Shown here: one piece after another, positions 55,518 to 64,000 of the stretch
How the letters are laid out: each line of letters opens with the position of its first letter
Position numbering within the stretch: position 1 is the first letter of the stretch
Assembly (NCBI RefSeq): GCF_000523515.1
Contig: NZ_AWRU01000031.1
Location: forward strand, 105,682-169,681
Source of the DNA: Pedobacter sp. V48
GTDB taxonomy: Bacteria > Bacteroidota > Bacteroidia > Sphingobacteriales > Sphingobacteriaceae
Reading direction: 5' to 3'
Length of the DNA stretch: 64,000 nt
Program-made: the position numbers and the translations under genes
The notes under the pieces: generated by a model
Databases searched by the model: none
Told to the model about the DNA's origin: nothing
Seen by the model: the letters and a program-made list of their open reading frames with translations, nothing else

Positions 55518-56228
55518 ATGATCGTTTTATTACAAGGTGCAACTGATACCGCTAACAAGCTTATTGATACCGCTAATAACTTAAACCAAGCAATTACAAC
55601 TGCCCCACCAGAGCTTCATTTCATAGACCTTTTATTTAAAGGCGGATGGGTAATGCTTCCTTTAGCTTTTTTGGCATTTTTAGGATTAGTGATTTTTGTT
55701 GAAAGATACCTGACAATAAGAAAAGCTTCCAAAACTGAATCCAATTTAATGCTTCAGATCAAGCAATACATTCATGATGGAAGATTAGAAAATGCAATAA
55801 CTTTATGTCGCAATAATAACTCTCCATTGGCAAGAATGCTTGAGAAAGGATTGAAACGTATTGGTCGCCCAATTAAAGATATTGAAGCTGCAATTGAAAA
55901 CAATGGAAAGTTAGAAGTATCGAAATTAGAGAAAAACATAGGCATACTAGGAATTATAGCGGGTATTGCTCCTATGCTTGGTTTCGTAGGAACAATTATT
56001 GGGGTAATTACTATCTTCCATGATGTTTCCATTAAGGGTGCTATCGAAATTGGTACAATTTCTGGTGGTCTTTATACAAAAATGATTACCTCGGCAACAG
56101 GGCTGATTATAGGTATTATTGCTTATGTATTATATCATATTTTAAATATGATGGTTGAGCGCATAATTTTAAGAATGGAAACCGATGCTATCGAATTTAT
56201 TGATCTATTAGAGGAGCCAGGAAAATAA
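55518..56228 (+). CDS. exbB: MotA/TolQ/ExbB proton-channel protein
   Basis: 236 aa inner-membrane channel subunit. One TM helix near 42-64 (GGWVMLPLAFLAFLGLVIFVERYL), a cytoplasmic helical domain, then two TM helices (GIAPMLGFVGTIIGVITIF and ITSATGLIIGIIAYVLYHIL) carrying the conserved family prolines, glycines and threonines. The N-terminus has about 40 extra residues rich in Asn/Thr. Its stop overlaps the exbD ATG (TAATG). Whether it serves TonB- or Tol-type work cannot be told from this protein alone. Confidence 0.94.
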   Translation: MIVLLQGATDTANKLIDTANNLNQAITTAPPELHFIDLLFKGGWVMLPLAFLAFLGLVIFVERYLTIRKASKTESNLMLQIKQYIHDGRLENAITLCRNNNSPLARMLEKGLKRIGRPIKDIEAAIENNGKLEVSKLEKNIGILGIIAGIAPMLGFVGTIIGVITIFHDVSIKGAIEIGTISGGLYTKMITSATGLIIGIIAYVLYHILNMMVERIILRMETDAIEFIDLLEEPGK

Positions 56229-56629
56229 TGAATTTACGCAAAAGAAATAAAGGAACTGTAGAGGTACATACCTCTGCTTTGAACGACATCATGTTCTTCC
56301 TGCTTTTGTTTTTTCTATTGGCATCAGCTGTAGTTAATCCACAGGTAGTGAAGCTATTATTACCTCGTTCAGAAGCAGGACAACAATCAAATTCCCAAAA
56401 AACCGTTACTATATCTATAGATGATAATTTAAATTATTTTGTCGATAAGCAGCCTACCAAGCCTGAAAATATTCTGGCTGTAGTTGAAACCATGCAAAAG
56501 GCATCACCGGATTTAACTATAGTCGTTTACGCTGAAAGAAAGGTTTCTATTGAAAATGTGATGTCTATCTACGATGTAGGTAACAAATTGAAACTCAAAG
56601 TTGTACTCGCTGTAGAACCTAAGAAATAA
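56228..56629 (+). CDS. exbD: ExbD/TolR-family protein
   Basis: 133 aa. Single N-terminal TM helix with the essential aspartate Asp20 (SALNDIMFFLLLFFLLAS), then a periplasmic domain that binds peptidoglycan or TonB in homologues. Pairs with the preceding ExbB and shares a one-base TAATG overlap with both neighbours, the sign of stoichiometric coupled translation. Confidence 0.94.
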   Translation: MNLRKRNKGTVEVHTSALNDIMFFLLLFFLLASAVVNPQVVKLLLPRSEAGQQSNSQKTVTISIDDNLNYFVDKQPTKPENILAVVETMQKASPDLTIVVYAERKVSIENVMSIYDVGNKLKLKVVLAVEPKK

Positions 56630-57444
56630 TGACTTATCCTAAAGAAGAAAACAATTATCCCAAGGCACTGGCAATATCTACCGGTATCATGGCTGCATTG
56701 CTTGCTTTAAGCTTCTTTATTGTTATCGGAAGCTTTGAGCCTGAAGAAGCAGGTATGGGGGGTATGGTTGTTAACTATGGAACTTCTCCTACAGGTATGG
56801 GTTCAGATTACACCAGTATAGAAGAGCCATCTGCCGATCCGAATGCAAATAATCGTAAACCAGATAAAGTAACACCAGAAGAAGTAACTAAAGAAACTCC
56901 TACTCCGCAAACAAGCGAAAAAGAGATCGTTACCCAAAACTCTGAGGATGCTGTAGTTGTAAAGAGCAAAGCAACTAAAAAAGAGGCTACTCCCACTGCA
57001 ACTAATACAGAGACCAAGCCTTCAAAACCAGTTGTTAATCAAAATGCCCTATACAAAGGAAAATCTAGTAAAGGAACTGGTGCAGGTGATGGAACAGGTG
57101 ATACACCAGGAAATCAGGGAAGTAAAAATGGTGATCCGTTAGCCAATAATTATGGAGAAGGTGGATCCGGCTTTGGTGAAACTCCTATTGCATTAAGAAA
57201 GTTTACAAACCTGGTTACTCCACAGGATGATGGTCAGAAAACCGGTAAAATCGCTGTACGCATAAAAATAAACAAAGCCGGTCTTGTTATAGATGCTACC
57301 CCTGGAGTTAAAGGAACTACGCTAAATGATAGGGAGTTATGGCAAAAATGCAAGGAAGCATTAATGGGTGCTCGTTTAGCACCATCAGAAACGGCCCCGG
57401 ATATTCAAATTGGTGTAGTTGTTTTCAACTTTAAAGTTAAATAA
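56629..57444 (+). CDS. tonB: TonB-like energy transducer
   Basis: 271 aa. N-terminal TM helix (about 13-33), a long Pro/Thr/Lys/Glu-rich periplasmic stretch to about residue 150, a glycine-rich linker, then a C-terminal domain of about 70 residues (GKIAVRIKINKAGLVIDATPGVKGTTLNDRELWQKCKEAL) of TonB_C type. Last gene of the unit. The presumed partner is the barrel encoded upstream, which has a TonB-box-like segment. The general siderophore receptor at 39126 could use it too. Confidence 0.88.
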   Translation: MTYPKEENNYPKALAISTGIMAALLALSFFIVIGSFEPEEAGMGGMVVNYGTSPTGMGSDYTSIEEPSADPNANNRKPDKVTPEEVTKETPTPQTSEKEIVTQNSEDAVVVKSKATKKEATPTATNTETKPSKPVVNQNALYKGKSSKGTGAGDGTGDTPGNQGSKNGDPLANNYGEGGSGFGETPIALRKFTNLVTPQDDGQKTGKIAVRIKINKAGLVIDATPGVKGTTLNDRELWQKCKEALMGARLAPSETAPDIQIGVVVFNFKVK

Positions 57445-57458
57445 TCAGGTAGCTTTGA

Positions 57459-57466
57459 TACTTTTG
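57459..57466 (+). promoter_or_regulatory. Candidate -7 element for folC
   Basis: TACTTTTG matches TAnnTTTG, 22 bases before the ATG. No clear -33. Confidence 0.4.
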
Positions 57467-57487
57467 TGATGTTATAAAGCATCAGAA

Positions 57488-58774
57488 ATGAATTACGAAC
57501 AAACCATAGATTATTTATACCGCAAACTACCAATGTTTACCAGGGTTGGTGCTGTTGCCTTTAAAAAGGATTTGCACAATACCATCGCTATGTGCGAAAG
57601 GCTGGATAATCCACAAAATAATTTTAAGACGATACATATTGGCGGCACAAATGGGAAAGGTTCAACCTCCCACATGTTAGCCGCCATTTTTCAACAAGCA
57701 GGTTATAAAACCGGATTGTATACCTCCCCTCATTTAAAGGATTTTAGAGAACGTATCAGAATTAACGGCGAAATGGTTTCTAAAGATTTCGTAATAGATT
57801 TTGTTGATCAACAACAAGAAATCATTGAAGAACTTAGTCCTTCTTTTTTTGAGGTTACCGTAGCCATGGCATTTTCATATTTTTCTGAACAGAATGTTGA
57901 TATTGCTATAATTGAAGTAGGTTTGGGTGGCCGACTAGACTCAACAAACATTATAACTCCAGAATTGTCTGTTATCACCAATATTAGTCTTGATCACACC
58001 AACATCCTCGGTAATACATTAAAGGAAATTGCAGGAGAAAAAGCTGGAATTATAAAACCAGGTATTCCTGTCGTAATTGGGGAAAGCCATCCAGAAACCG
58101 ATCAGGTTTTTATCCAAAAAGCAAAGGACACACAAAGCCCGATTCTTTTTGCCGACCAGCAAATACAGATTAGCAAGTCAGTTAAAGAAGATGAGTATTT
58201 AAATGTTTCCATCTCACAGAATGGAAATATATTGATTGAAAATCTCCTGCTTGATCTTACTGGAAAGTATCAATTAAAGAATATTTTAACAGTTATTCAA
58301 GCAGTCGAGACTTTAAGAACATTAGATTTCAAGGTTGATAATGATGCGCTTTATGCTGCGTTAAAAGATGTAAAAGGTCTAACCGGTTTAATGGGGCGTT
58401 GGCAAATATTAAGTAAAAACCCTTTAATTGTTTGCGATACCGGACATAATATTGCAGGTATAACGGAAGTAATGCAAAATATTTATGATACACCGCATAA
58501 CAAACTTCATGTTGTAATTGGAATGGTGAAGGATAAAGACATAAGTGGTGTATTAAATCTTCTTCCTGCAAAAGCCACATATTATTTTTGCCAGCCCCAC
58601 CTTGAAAGGGCACTGCCTGTCCAAGAGCTTGCAAATGAAGCAAAAAAACATGGACTAAAAGGATTCGTATTCCCAACTGTTGAACTTGCTATAAATGCCG
58701 CTAAGAAAAATGCAAATGCTGATGACCTTATTTATATAGGTGGAAGTACTTTCGTAGTGGCCGAAATACCATAA
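57488..58774 (+). CDS. folC: Folylpolyglutamate synthase / dihydrofolate synthase
   Basis: Mur-ligase-family enzyme adding glutamate to dihydropteroate and folates. 428 aa. The P-loop is HIGGTNGKGSTSHMLAAIFQQAGYKTGLYTSPHL, followed by VGLGGRLDSTN, ISLDHTNILGNTLKEIAGEKAGIIKPG and the C-terminal CDTGHNIAG. It follows the tonB gene by 43 bases with its own weak promoter, so it may be partly co-transcribed with the envelope operon. Confidence 0.95.
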   Translation: MNYEQTIDYLYRKLPMFTRVGAVAFKKDLHNTIAMCERLDNPQNNFKTIHIGGTNGKGSTSHMLAAIFQQAGYKTGLYTSPHLKDFRERIRINGEMVSKDFVIDFVDQQQEIIEELSPSFFEVTVAMAFSYFSEQNVDIAIIEVGLGGRLDSTNIITPELSVITNISLDHTNILGNTLKEIAGEKAGIIKPGIPVVIGESHPETDQVFIQKAKDTQSPILFADQQIQISKSVKEDEYLNVSISQNGNILIENLLLDLTGKYQLKNILTVIQAVETLRTLDFKVDNDALYAALKDVKGLTGLMGRWQILSKNPLIVCDTGHNIAGITEVMQNIYDTPHNKLHVVIGMVKDKDISGVLNLLPAKATYYFCQPHLERALPVQELANEAKKHGLKGFVFPTVELAINAAKKNANADDLIYIGGSTFVVAEIP

Positions 58775-58879
58775 AACTTTTACACTATATTAAAGGATAC
58801 CTATGGTCAAGTAATTAACTTTATAAAATCCTAACAAAACTGTTCTGTTGCCTTATAAACTCTAAAAATTCAACAAATA

Positions 58880-60544
58880 ATGATGAAAAGAATTATCCTT
58901 TTATTTACCATTTTAGCCCTGTTCTCGAAGGGATCAATAGCACAAAAAAAAACAGTGCCTGCAAAGAACACATCTTCCACTACATTAAACAGACCAAAAT
59001 TAGTGGTAGGATTAGTTGTTGATCAAATGAGATGGGACTATCTGTATCGTTACTATAACAGATATTCAAATGGTGGATTTAAGCGAATGGTAAATGAAGG
59101 CTTCTCTGCTGAGAACACTTTTATTCCATACACTCCTACCTATACAGCATGTGGGCACTCGAGTATCTACACCGGATCAGTTCCGTCTATTAACGGAATC
59201 ATCGGAAACGATTGGTATGATCCACAATTAAAACGCGGAGTTTATTGTGCCGAAGATACCACAGTTAAAACGGTAGGTAGTGATACCAGAGCTGGTTTAA
59301 TGTCTCCTAAAAACTTACTTACCACAACTATTACTGATGAACTTCGTTTAGCAACAAACTTTAAAAGTAAGGTAATTGGTATATCACTAAAAGACAGGGG
59401 ATCGATTTTACCAGCAGGTCATTCTGCAAATGCAGCCTATTGGTTTGATGGGGGAACCGGCGATTGGATTACCAGTACACACTACATGACTCAATTACCA
59501 TCATGGGTAGTAGATTATAACAAGTTGAAAATGGCAGATAAGTATTTTGAGAAGAACTGGAATACATTATATCCAATTGAAACTTATGATCAAAGCACTG
59601 ACGACAACAAGGAGTATGAAGGAAAATCTCGAGGAGAACAAACCCCTACGTTCCCTCACCCTTTCAAATTGTATGCAGGAAAGAATTATGAAATGATAAA
59701 AAGTTCTCCTTATGGAAATACAATGACTTTAGAATTGGCTAAGCTCGCTATAAATTCAGAGCATCTTGGTCAGGGAAGTTCCACTGATTTCCTTGCTGTC
59801 AGCTGTTCTGCAACAGACTATGTTGGACATCAATATGGACCAAATTCAATAGAAGCAGAAGACACTTACCTTAGGTTAGACAAAGATTTGGAACAGTTCT
59901 TTAATTATCTGGATACTAAAATTGGCAAAGGAAATTATCTTGTGTTTTTATCTGCTGATCATGGAGCAGCTCATGTGCCAGGTTTTATGGCAGAGAATAA
60001 ACTACCTGGGGGATTATTCAATGACTCTCCTGTTATAAAGAGTTTAAATACTACCATTGAAGAAAAATTTAAAGTAAAGAAGGCAATTATCACTTCTACT
60101 AACAGCCAGTTTTATTTCAACCATCAGGCCATTAAGGATGTCAATGCCGACTTTGATGCAATAAAAGCATTAGCAATTGCAACAATAAAGGAACAAGATG
60201 GAGTTATGGATGCAGTAGATCTCACTAAATTAGCCAGCTCTACCTTACCTGATCCAATAAAGAAAGCCATTACCAATGGATATAATGCACGTAGAAGTGG
60301 CGATATTTATTATATATTAAAATCAAACTACTTCGAAGGTGGCAAAACAGGGACAACTCACGGCGCATGGTTCCCATATGACTCGCACATTCCATGTGTA
60401 TTTATGGGATGGAATGTAAAACCAGGAAAAACAAATAAAACTCATTATATGACAGATATAGCAGCTACTCTGGCTGCAATGCTCCATATTCAGATGCCTA
60501 GTGGCTGCATAGGCGAACCTATAACAGAACTAACACATCAATAA
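58880..60544 (+). CDS. pafA: PafA-like alkaline phosphatase
   Basis: Secreted zinc phosphomonoesterase of the alkaline-phosphatase superfamily. 554 aa with a signal peptide (MMKRIILLFTILALFSKGSIAQ). Residues matching PafA active-site positions are visible: nucleophile Thr89 (TYTACGH), Asn110 (GNDWYD), and Lys171 and Arg173 (SLKDRGSILPAGH). Metal ligands are in VVDQM, DYVGHQYG and ADHGAAH. PafA of related bacteria is not repressed by phosphate and can free phosphate from organic esters, which is family knowledge. A strong terminator follows. Confidence 0.9.
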   Translation: MMKRIILLFTILALFSKGSIAQKKTVPAKNTSSTTLNRPKLVVGLVVDQMRWDYLYRYYNRYSNGGFKRMVNEGFSAENTFIPYTPTYTACGHSSIYTGSVPSINGIIGNDWYDPQLKRGVYCAEDTTVKTVGSDTRAGLMSPKNLLTTTITDELRLATNFKSKVIGISLKDRGSILPAGHSANAAYWFDGGTGDWITSTHYMTQLPSWVVDYNKLKMADKYFEKNWNTLYPIETYDQSTDDNKEYEGKSRGEQTPTFPHPFKLYAGKNYEMIKSSPYGNTMTLELAKLAINSEHLGQGSSTDFLAVSCSATDYVGHQYGPNSIEAEDTYLRLDKDLEQFFNYLDTKIGKGNYLVFLSADHGAAHVPGFMAENKLPGGLFNDSPVIKSLNTTIEEKFKVKKAIITSTNSQFYFNHQAIKDVNADFDAIKALAIATIKEQDGVMDAVDLTKLASSTLPDPIKKAITNGYNARRSGDIYYILKSNYFEGGKTGTTHGAWFPYDSHIPCVFMGWNVKPGKTNKTHYMTDIAATLAAMLHIQMPSGCIGEPITELTHQ

Positions 60545-60564
60545 AATCTTTATAGGTACAAGAA

Positions 60565-60597
60565 GGCCACTCAAGAATATTTTTGAGTGGCCTTTTT
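60565..60597 (+). terminator. Terminator after pafA
   Basis: GGCCACTCAA (60565-60574) pairs perfectly with TTGAGTGGCC (60583-60592), then T5. Confidence 0.92.
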
Positions 60598-60599
60598 GT

Positions 60600-60607
60600 T
60601 ACCTTTG
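60600..60607 (+). promoter_or_regulatory. Candidate -7 element for icmF
   Basis: TACCTTTG matches TAnnTTTG, 22 bases before the ATG and immediately behind the pafA terminator. No -33 at N19. Confidence 0.45.
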
Positions 60608-60629
60608 ATTACCAATTATTAAACCAGCT

Positions 60630-63600
60630 ATGGAACAAATTGAAATCTATAAGCCCAAACATAAAATCCGTTTTGTAACTGCAGCAGCATTATTTGACGG
60701 ACATGATGCTACAATCAATATCATGCGAAGGATTCTTCAATCCTCTGGGGCAGAAGTAATACATTTAGGCCATAATCGCTCGGTTGAGGAGGTTGTAAAC
60801 TGTGCCATACAAGAAGATGTTCAAGGGATTGCGATGACTTCCTATCAAGGTGGTCATATCGAATACTTTAAATATATGTATGATTTGCTTCAGGAACGTA
60901 GGGCACCCCATATCAAAATATTTGGTGGTGGTGGTGGTGTGATCCTGCCTTCGGAAATTGCAGAGTTACAGGCTTATGGCATTACAAGAATCTATTCTCC
61001 TGATGATGGCCGTAAAATGGGGTTACAGGGCATGATTAATAATATGCTTGAACAAACTGACTTCATCACTACAAAATCTTTAAATAGGGAATTAAAAAAC
61101 ATACCAAAAAAAGATATTAAAAGCATTGCTGCAGCCATAACAGTTGCAGAAAATGATCCAGATGCTGCTCAATCTTTTGTAAACAAGTTAAAAAAACTCA
61201 CTATCAACAGCAATGCTCCGGTTCTTGGCATTACAGGAACCGGAGGATCCGGTAAGTCATCCTTAGTTGACGAGTTGGTAAGAAGATTCCTAACAGAAGT
61301 AAAAGATAAAACACTCGCAATTATCTCAGTTGATCCATCCAAGCGCAAAACGGGCGGCGCCTTACTTGGAGATAGAATCAGGATGAATGCAATAAATAAT
61401 TCCAGAATATATATGCGCTCATTGGCTACAAGACAAGCCAACTTAGCACTTTCAAAAAACGTTCAGGAGAGCATTGATATCTGCAAAGCAGCAGGTTATG
61501 ATCTAATTATAGTTGAGACTTCCGGTATTGGGCAATCAGATACCGAAATAACAGAACATTGCGACATTTCTTTATATGTAATGACTCCCGAATTCGGTGC
61601 AGCGACGCAGTTGGAAAAGATTGATATGCTCGATTTTGCTGACCTCGTTGCCATCAATAAGTTCGATAAGCGCGGTGCCCTGGATGCTTTACGCGATGTC
61701 CGAAAACAATTTAAACGCAATCACAATCTGTTCAATGCAGATGATGACAGTCTTCCTGTTTATGGCACAATGGCCTCCCAGTTCAACGATCCAGGCATGA
61801 ACAATCTCTTTACTGCCTTAATGCAAAAGATAAAGGAAAAGACAGGGATCGATTTTAAAGCCCAAATGGAGCTTATTGGAGGAGAATCCGAAAAGATTTA
61901 TATAATACCCCCAGACAGAATACGATATCTAGCAGAGATCGCTGAATCTAGCCAGACATACAATGAATGGGTAGATAAACAAGCTGCAATTGCTAGAAAA
62001 ATGTATCAATTACAAGGTGTTATCGATCTTTCAACTGAGGAAAACCTAACAAATCCCCTAAAAGAGATTTATCAACATCAAGAGGAACAACTGGATGGGG
62101 AATGTAGGAAATTACTGCGCCAATGGCCCGAGACTAAAATCAAATACCAGCAAGAGTTCTTCGTATACAAGGTAAGAGATAAAGAAATCAAACAGCCACT
62201 CTTTTACGAATCACTATCTAAATTGCAAATCCCAAAGGTATCACTCCCTCGATATAAGGATTGGGGCGACATTCTTCAGTGGTTATTAACAGAGAATGTC
62301 CCTGGTGAGTTCCCTTATGCAGCCGGTGTTTTCCCCTTAAAACGCGAAGGAGAAGACCCAACCCGTATGTTCGCAGGAGAGGGCGGCCCAGAAAGAACAA
62401 ATAAAAGATTCCATTATGTATCTTTAGGTCAGCCTGCACACCGCCTATCCACGGCCTTTGATTCTGTAACTCTTTACGGAGAAGATCCCCATATACGCCC
62501 TGACATTTATGGCAAAATAGGCAACTCTGGTGTAAGTATAGCAACTCTTGATGATGCTAAAAAATTATACTCCGGTTTTGATCTTTGCGCTTCATCAACT
62601 TCAGTGTCCATGACAATAAATGGGCCAGCACCTATGTTGTTAGGATTTTTCATGAATGCCGCAGTAGATCAGCAATGCGAGAAATACATAATTGAAAATG
62701 GACTACAAAAAGAAGTAGAAAACAAAATTCTTTCGATATATAAGGGAAAAGGACAGCGGAGACCAACCTACAATGGATCTTTACCTGAGGGGAACGACGG
62801 TCTGGGATTAATGCTTCTTGGTGTAACCGGCGATCAGGTATTGCCAGCAGATGTATACGCCAAAATTAAAGCCCATGCAATAAGTACAGTTCGTGGCACT
62901 GTCCAGGCAGATATTCTTAAGGAAGATCAGGCACAAAACACCTGTATTTTCTCAACCGAATTTGCCCTAAGGATGATGGGTGACATTCAAAACTATTTTA
63001 TTACCGAAAAAGTACGCAACTTCTATTCAGTATCAATCTCCGGATATCATATTGCTGAAGCAGGTGCAAATCCAATATCTCAACTTGCCTTTACATTGAG
63101 CAATGGTTTTACTTTTGTTGAATATTATCTGAGCAGAGGAATGAACATTGATGATTTTGCGCCTAATCTATCTTTCTTCTTCTCTAATGGTATCGATCCT
63201 GAATACTCGGTGATTGGCCGTGTAGCAAGACGTATATGGGCCAAAGCAATTAAAAACAAATACAAGGGAAATGATAGGTCTCAAAAACTAAAGTACCATA
63301 TCCAAACCTCAGGCCGTTCATTACATGCTCAGGAAATTGATTTTAATGATATACGAACCACCTTACAGGCACTATATGCGATCTACGACAACTGTAATTC
63401 TCTTCACACAAATGCTTATGACGAGGCTATAACTACTCCCACCGAAGAATCTGTGCGCAGGGCGATGGCTATTCAATTGATCATTAACAGGGAACTTGGC
63501 TTAGCTAAAAATGAAAACCCACTGCAAGGAGCCTTTATCATTGAAGATCTAACTGACCTGGTGGAGGAGGCAGTATTGTTGGAATTTAAACGTATTAATG

Positions 63601-63992
63601 ACAGAGGAGGAGTGCTAGGAGCGATGGAAACCATGTATCAACGAGGTAAAATACAGGAAGAAAGCCTATACTATGAGACATTGAAACACACCGGTGAGTA
63701 TCCTATTGTAGGTGTAAATACTTTTCTAAATAAAAATGGCTCACCAACAATAATACCCGGAGAGGTAATTAGAGCAACAGAAGAAGAAAAACAATATCAA
63801 ATTACAGCACTTAAGACCTTTCAGGATAGAAATTCAGATTCATCAACGTCAGCATTAAAAAAGCTTCAAAAAACTGCTATTGCCGGAGAAAATATATTCA
63901 GTGAACTTATGGAAGTATGTAAGATATGTTCTTTAGGGCAAATCTCTAATGCACTTTATGAAGTTGGGGGGCAATATAGACGAAATATGTAA
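60630..63992 (+). CDS. icmF: Fused isobutyryl-CoA mutase IcmF (B12-dependent)
   Basis: Adenosylcobalamin enzyme that interconverts isobutyryl-CoA and n-butyryl-CoA, fused to its own G-protein chaperone. 1120 aa, complete. N-terminal B12 domain with the cobalt-ligand histidine His25 (DGHDATIN). MeaI-type GTPase with Walker A GTGGSGKS at 203-210. C-terminal mutase with [32 protein letters not shown] and [18 protein letters not shown]. Where methylmalonyl-CoA mutase has Arg in KEFMVRN, this has Gln769 in KEDQAQN, which favours a non-dicarboxylic substrate. The stop codon is 8 bases before the window edge. Confidence 0.94.
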   Translation: MEQIEIYKPKHKIRFVTAAALFDGHDATINIMRRILQSSGAEVIHLGHNRSVEEVVNCAIQEDVQGIAMTSYQGGHIEYFKYMYDLLQERRAPHIKIFGGGGGVILPSEIAELQAYGITRIYSPDDGRKMGLQGMINNMLEQTDFITTKSLNRELKNIPKKDIKSIAAAITVAENDPDAAQSFVNKLKKLTINSNAPVLGITGTGGSGKSSLVDELVRRFLTEVKDKTLAIISVDPSKRKTGGALLGDRIRMNAINNSRIYMRSLATRQANLALSKNVQESIDICKAAGYDLIIVETSGIGQSDTEITEHCDISLYVMTPEFGAATQLEKIDMLDFADLVAINKFDKRGALDALRDVRKQFKRNHNLFNADDDSLPVYGTMASQFNDPGMNNLFTALMQKIKEKTGIDFKAQMELIGGESEKIYIIPPDRIRYLAEIAESSQTYNEWVDKQAAIARKMYQLQGVIDLSTEENLTNPLKEIYQHQEEQLDGECRKLLRQWPETKIKYQQEFFVYKVRDKEIKQPLFYESLSKLQIPKVSLPRYKDWGDILQWLLTENVPGEFPYAAGVFPLKREGEDPTRMFAGEGGPERTNKRFHYVSLGQPAHRLSTAFDSVTLYGEDPHIRPDIYGKIGNSGVSIATLDDAKKLYSGFDLCASSTSVSMTINGPAPMLLGFFMNAAVDQQCEKYIIENGLQKEVENKILSIYKGKGQRRPTYNGSLPEGNDGLGLMLLGVTGDQVLPADVYAKIKAHAISTVRGTVQADILKEDQAQNTCIFSTEFALRMMGDIQNYFITEKVRNFYSVSISGYHIAEAGANPISQLAFTLSNGFTFVEYYLSRGMNIDDFAPNLSFFFSNGIDPEYSVIGRVARRIWAKAIKNKYKGNDRSQKLKYHIQTSGRSLHAQEIDFNDIRTTLQALYAIYDNCNSLHTNAYDEAITTPTEESVRRAMAIQLIINRELGLAKNENPLQGAFIIEDLTDLVEEAVLLEFKRINDRGGVLGAMETMYQRGKIQEESLYYETLKHTGEYPIVGVNTFLNKNGSPTIIPGEVIRATEEEKQYQITALKTFQDRNSDSSTSALKKLQKTAIAGENIFSELMEVCKICSLGQISNALYEVGGQYRRNM

Positions 63993-64000
63993 AACGATAA

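Noticed and set aside
60565-60592. GCCACTC similar to the B12 box of cobalamin riboswitches, just before icmF
   Set aside because: It is one arm of the perfect pafA terminator hairpin, and the 37 bases to the icmF start cannot hold a riboswitch.

Overview
The window looks like chromosomal DNA of a Bacteroidota species in the family Sphingobacteriaceae, probably Pedobacter or a close relative. This is an inference from several things seen in the sequence: AT-rich DNA; many genes preceded by TAnnTTTG, the -7 element of the Bacteroidetes primary sigma factor; lineage families such as DUF4294, DUF4783, HU-CCDC81/SPOR fusions and PafA-type phosphatase; and a bacillithiol gene (bshB1). No rRNA, tRNA, insertion sequence, prophage or CRISPR array was seen. 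Nearly all of the window is intact protein-coding genes.

Layout. 1-4.5 kb: the truncated 3' part of an RND multidrug pump, then a secreted formylglycine sulfatase. 4.6-6.4 kb (minus): a fold-type IV PLP enzyme (possible aminodeoxychorismate lyase) and a RluD-like pseudouridine synthase. 6.7-9.5 kb: an ACC-deaminase/D-cysteine-desulfhydrase-like enzyme, L-lysine 6-aminotransferase and a small membrane protein. 9.5-12.8 kb (minus): a glutaryl-CoA-dehydrogenase/ACX4-like flavoenzyme, bshB1, a cysteine glutathione-peroxidase homologue and a DUF4294 protein. 13.1-18.5 kb: (p)ppGpp synthetase/hydrolase, Fur, purA and pabB. 18.5-21.3 kb (minus operon): DUF4783 protein, nadC, plsY and an M48 lipoprotein. 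21.5-29.3 kb: gpmI with a lipoprotein, a TPR protein, lon, an LpxR-like lipid A deacylase, arfB and cmk. 29.4-37.6 kb: a complete adaptor/RND/outer-membrane-factor operon, a response regulator and histidine kinase, and a small Ala/Lys-rich exported protein behind a pho-box-like direct repeat. 37.8-43.8 kb: a LacI regulator and an iron-uptake group (TonB-dependent siderophore receptor, PepSY reductase-like protein, GlxA-type AraC regulator). 44-49.2 kb: ribosomal protein S1, a GH20 hexosaminidase, pyrR and pyrB. 49.3-57.4 kb: a six-gene envelope operon. 57.5-64 kb: folC, a PafA-like phosphatase and the fused B12-dependent mutase icmF.

The most interesting region is the operon at 49.3-57.4 kb: a giant TPR protein, a plug-less outer-membrane barrel whose mature N-terminus carries a TonB-box-like stretch, an HU-CCDC81/transmembrane/SPOR fusion, and its own ExbB/TolQ-, ExbD/TolR- and TonB-like proteins. 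I propose it as a dedicated energised envelope machine, possibly the lineage's counterpart of Tol-Pal. Other points of note are the pho-box-like repeat ahead of the Asr-like gene just after the two-component system, paired metalloregulator-type operators around the siderophore-receptor promoter, candidate leaderless mRNAs, and a GC-rich nested palindrome at 4484-4553.
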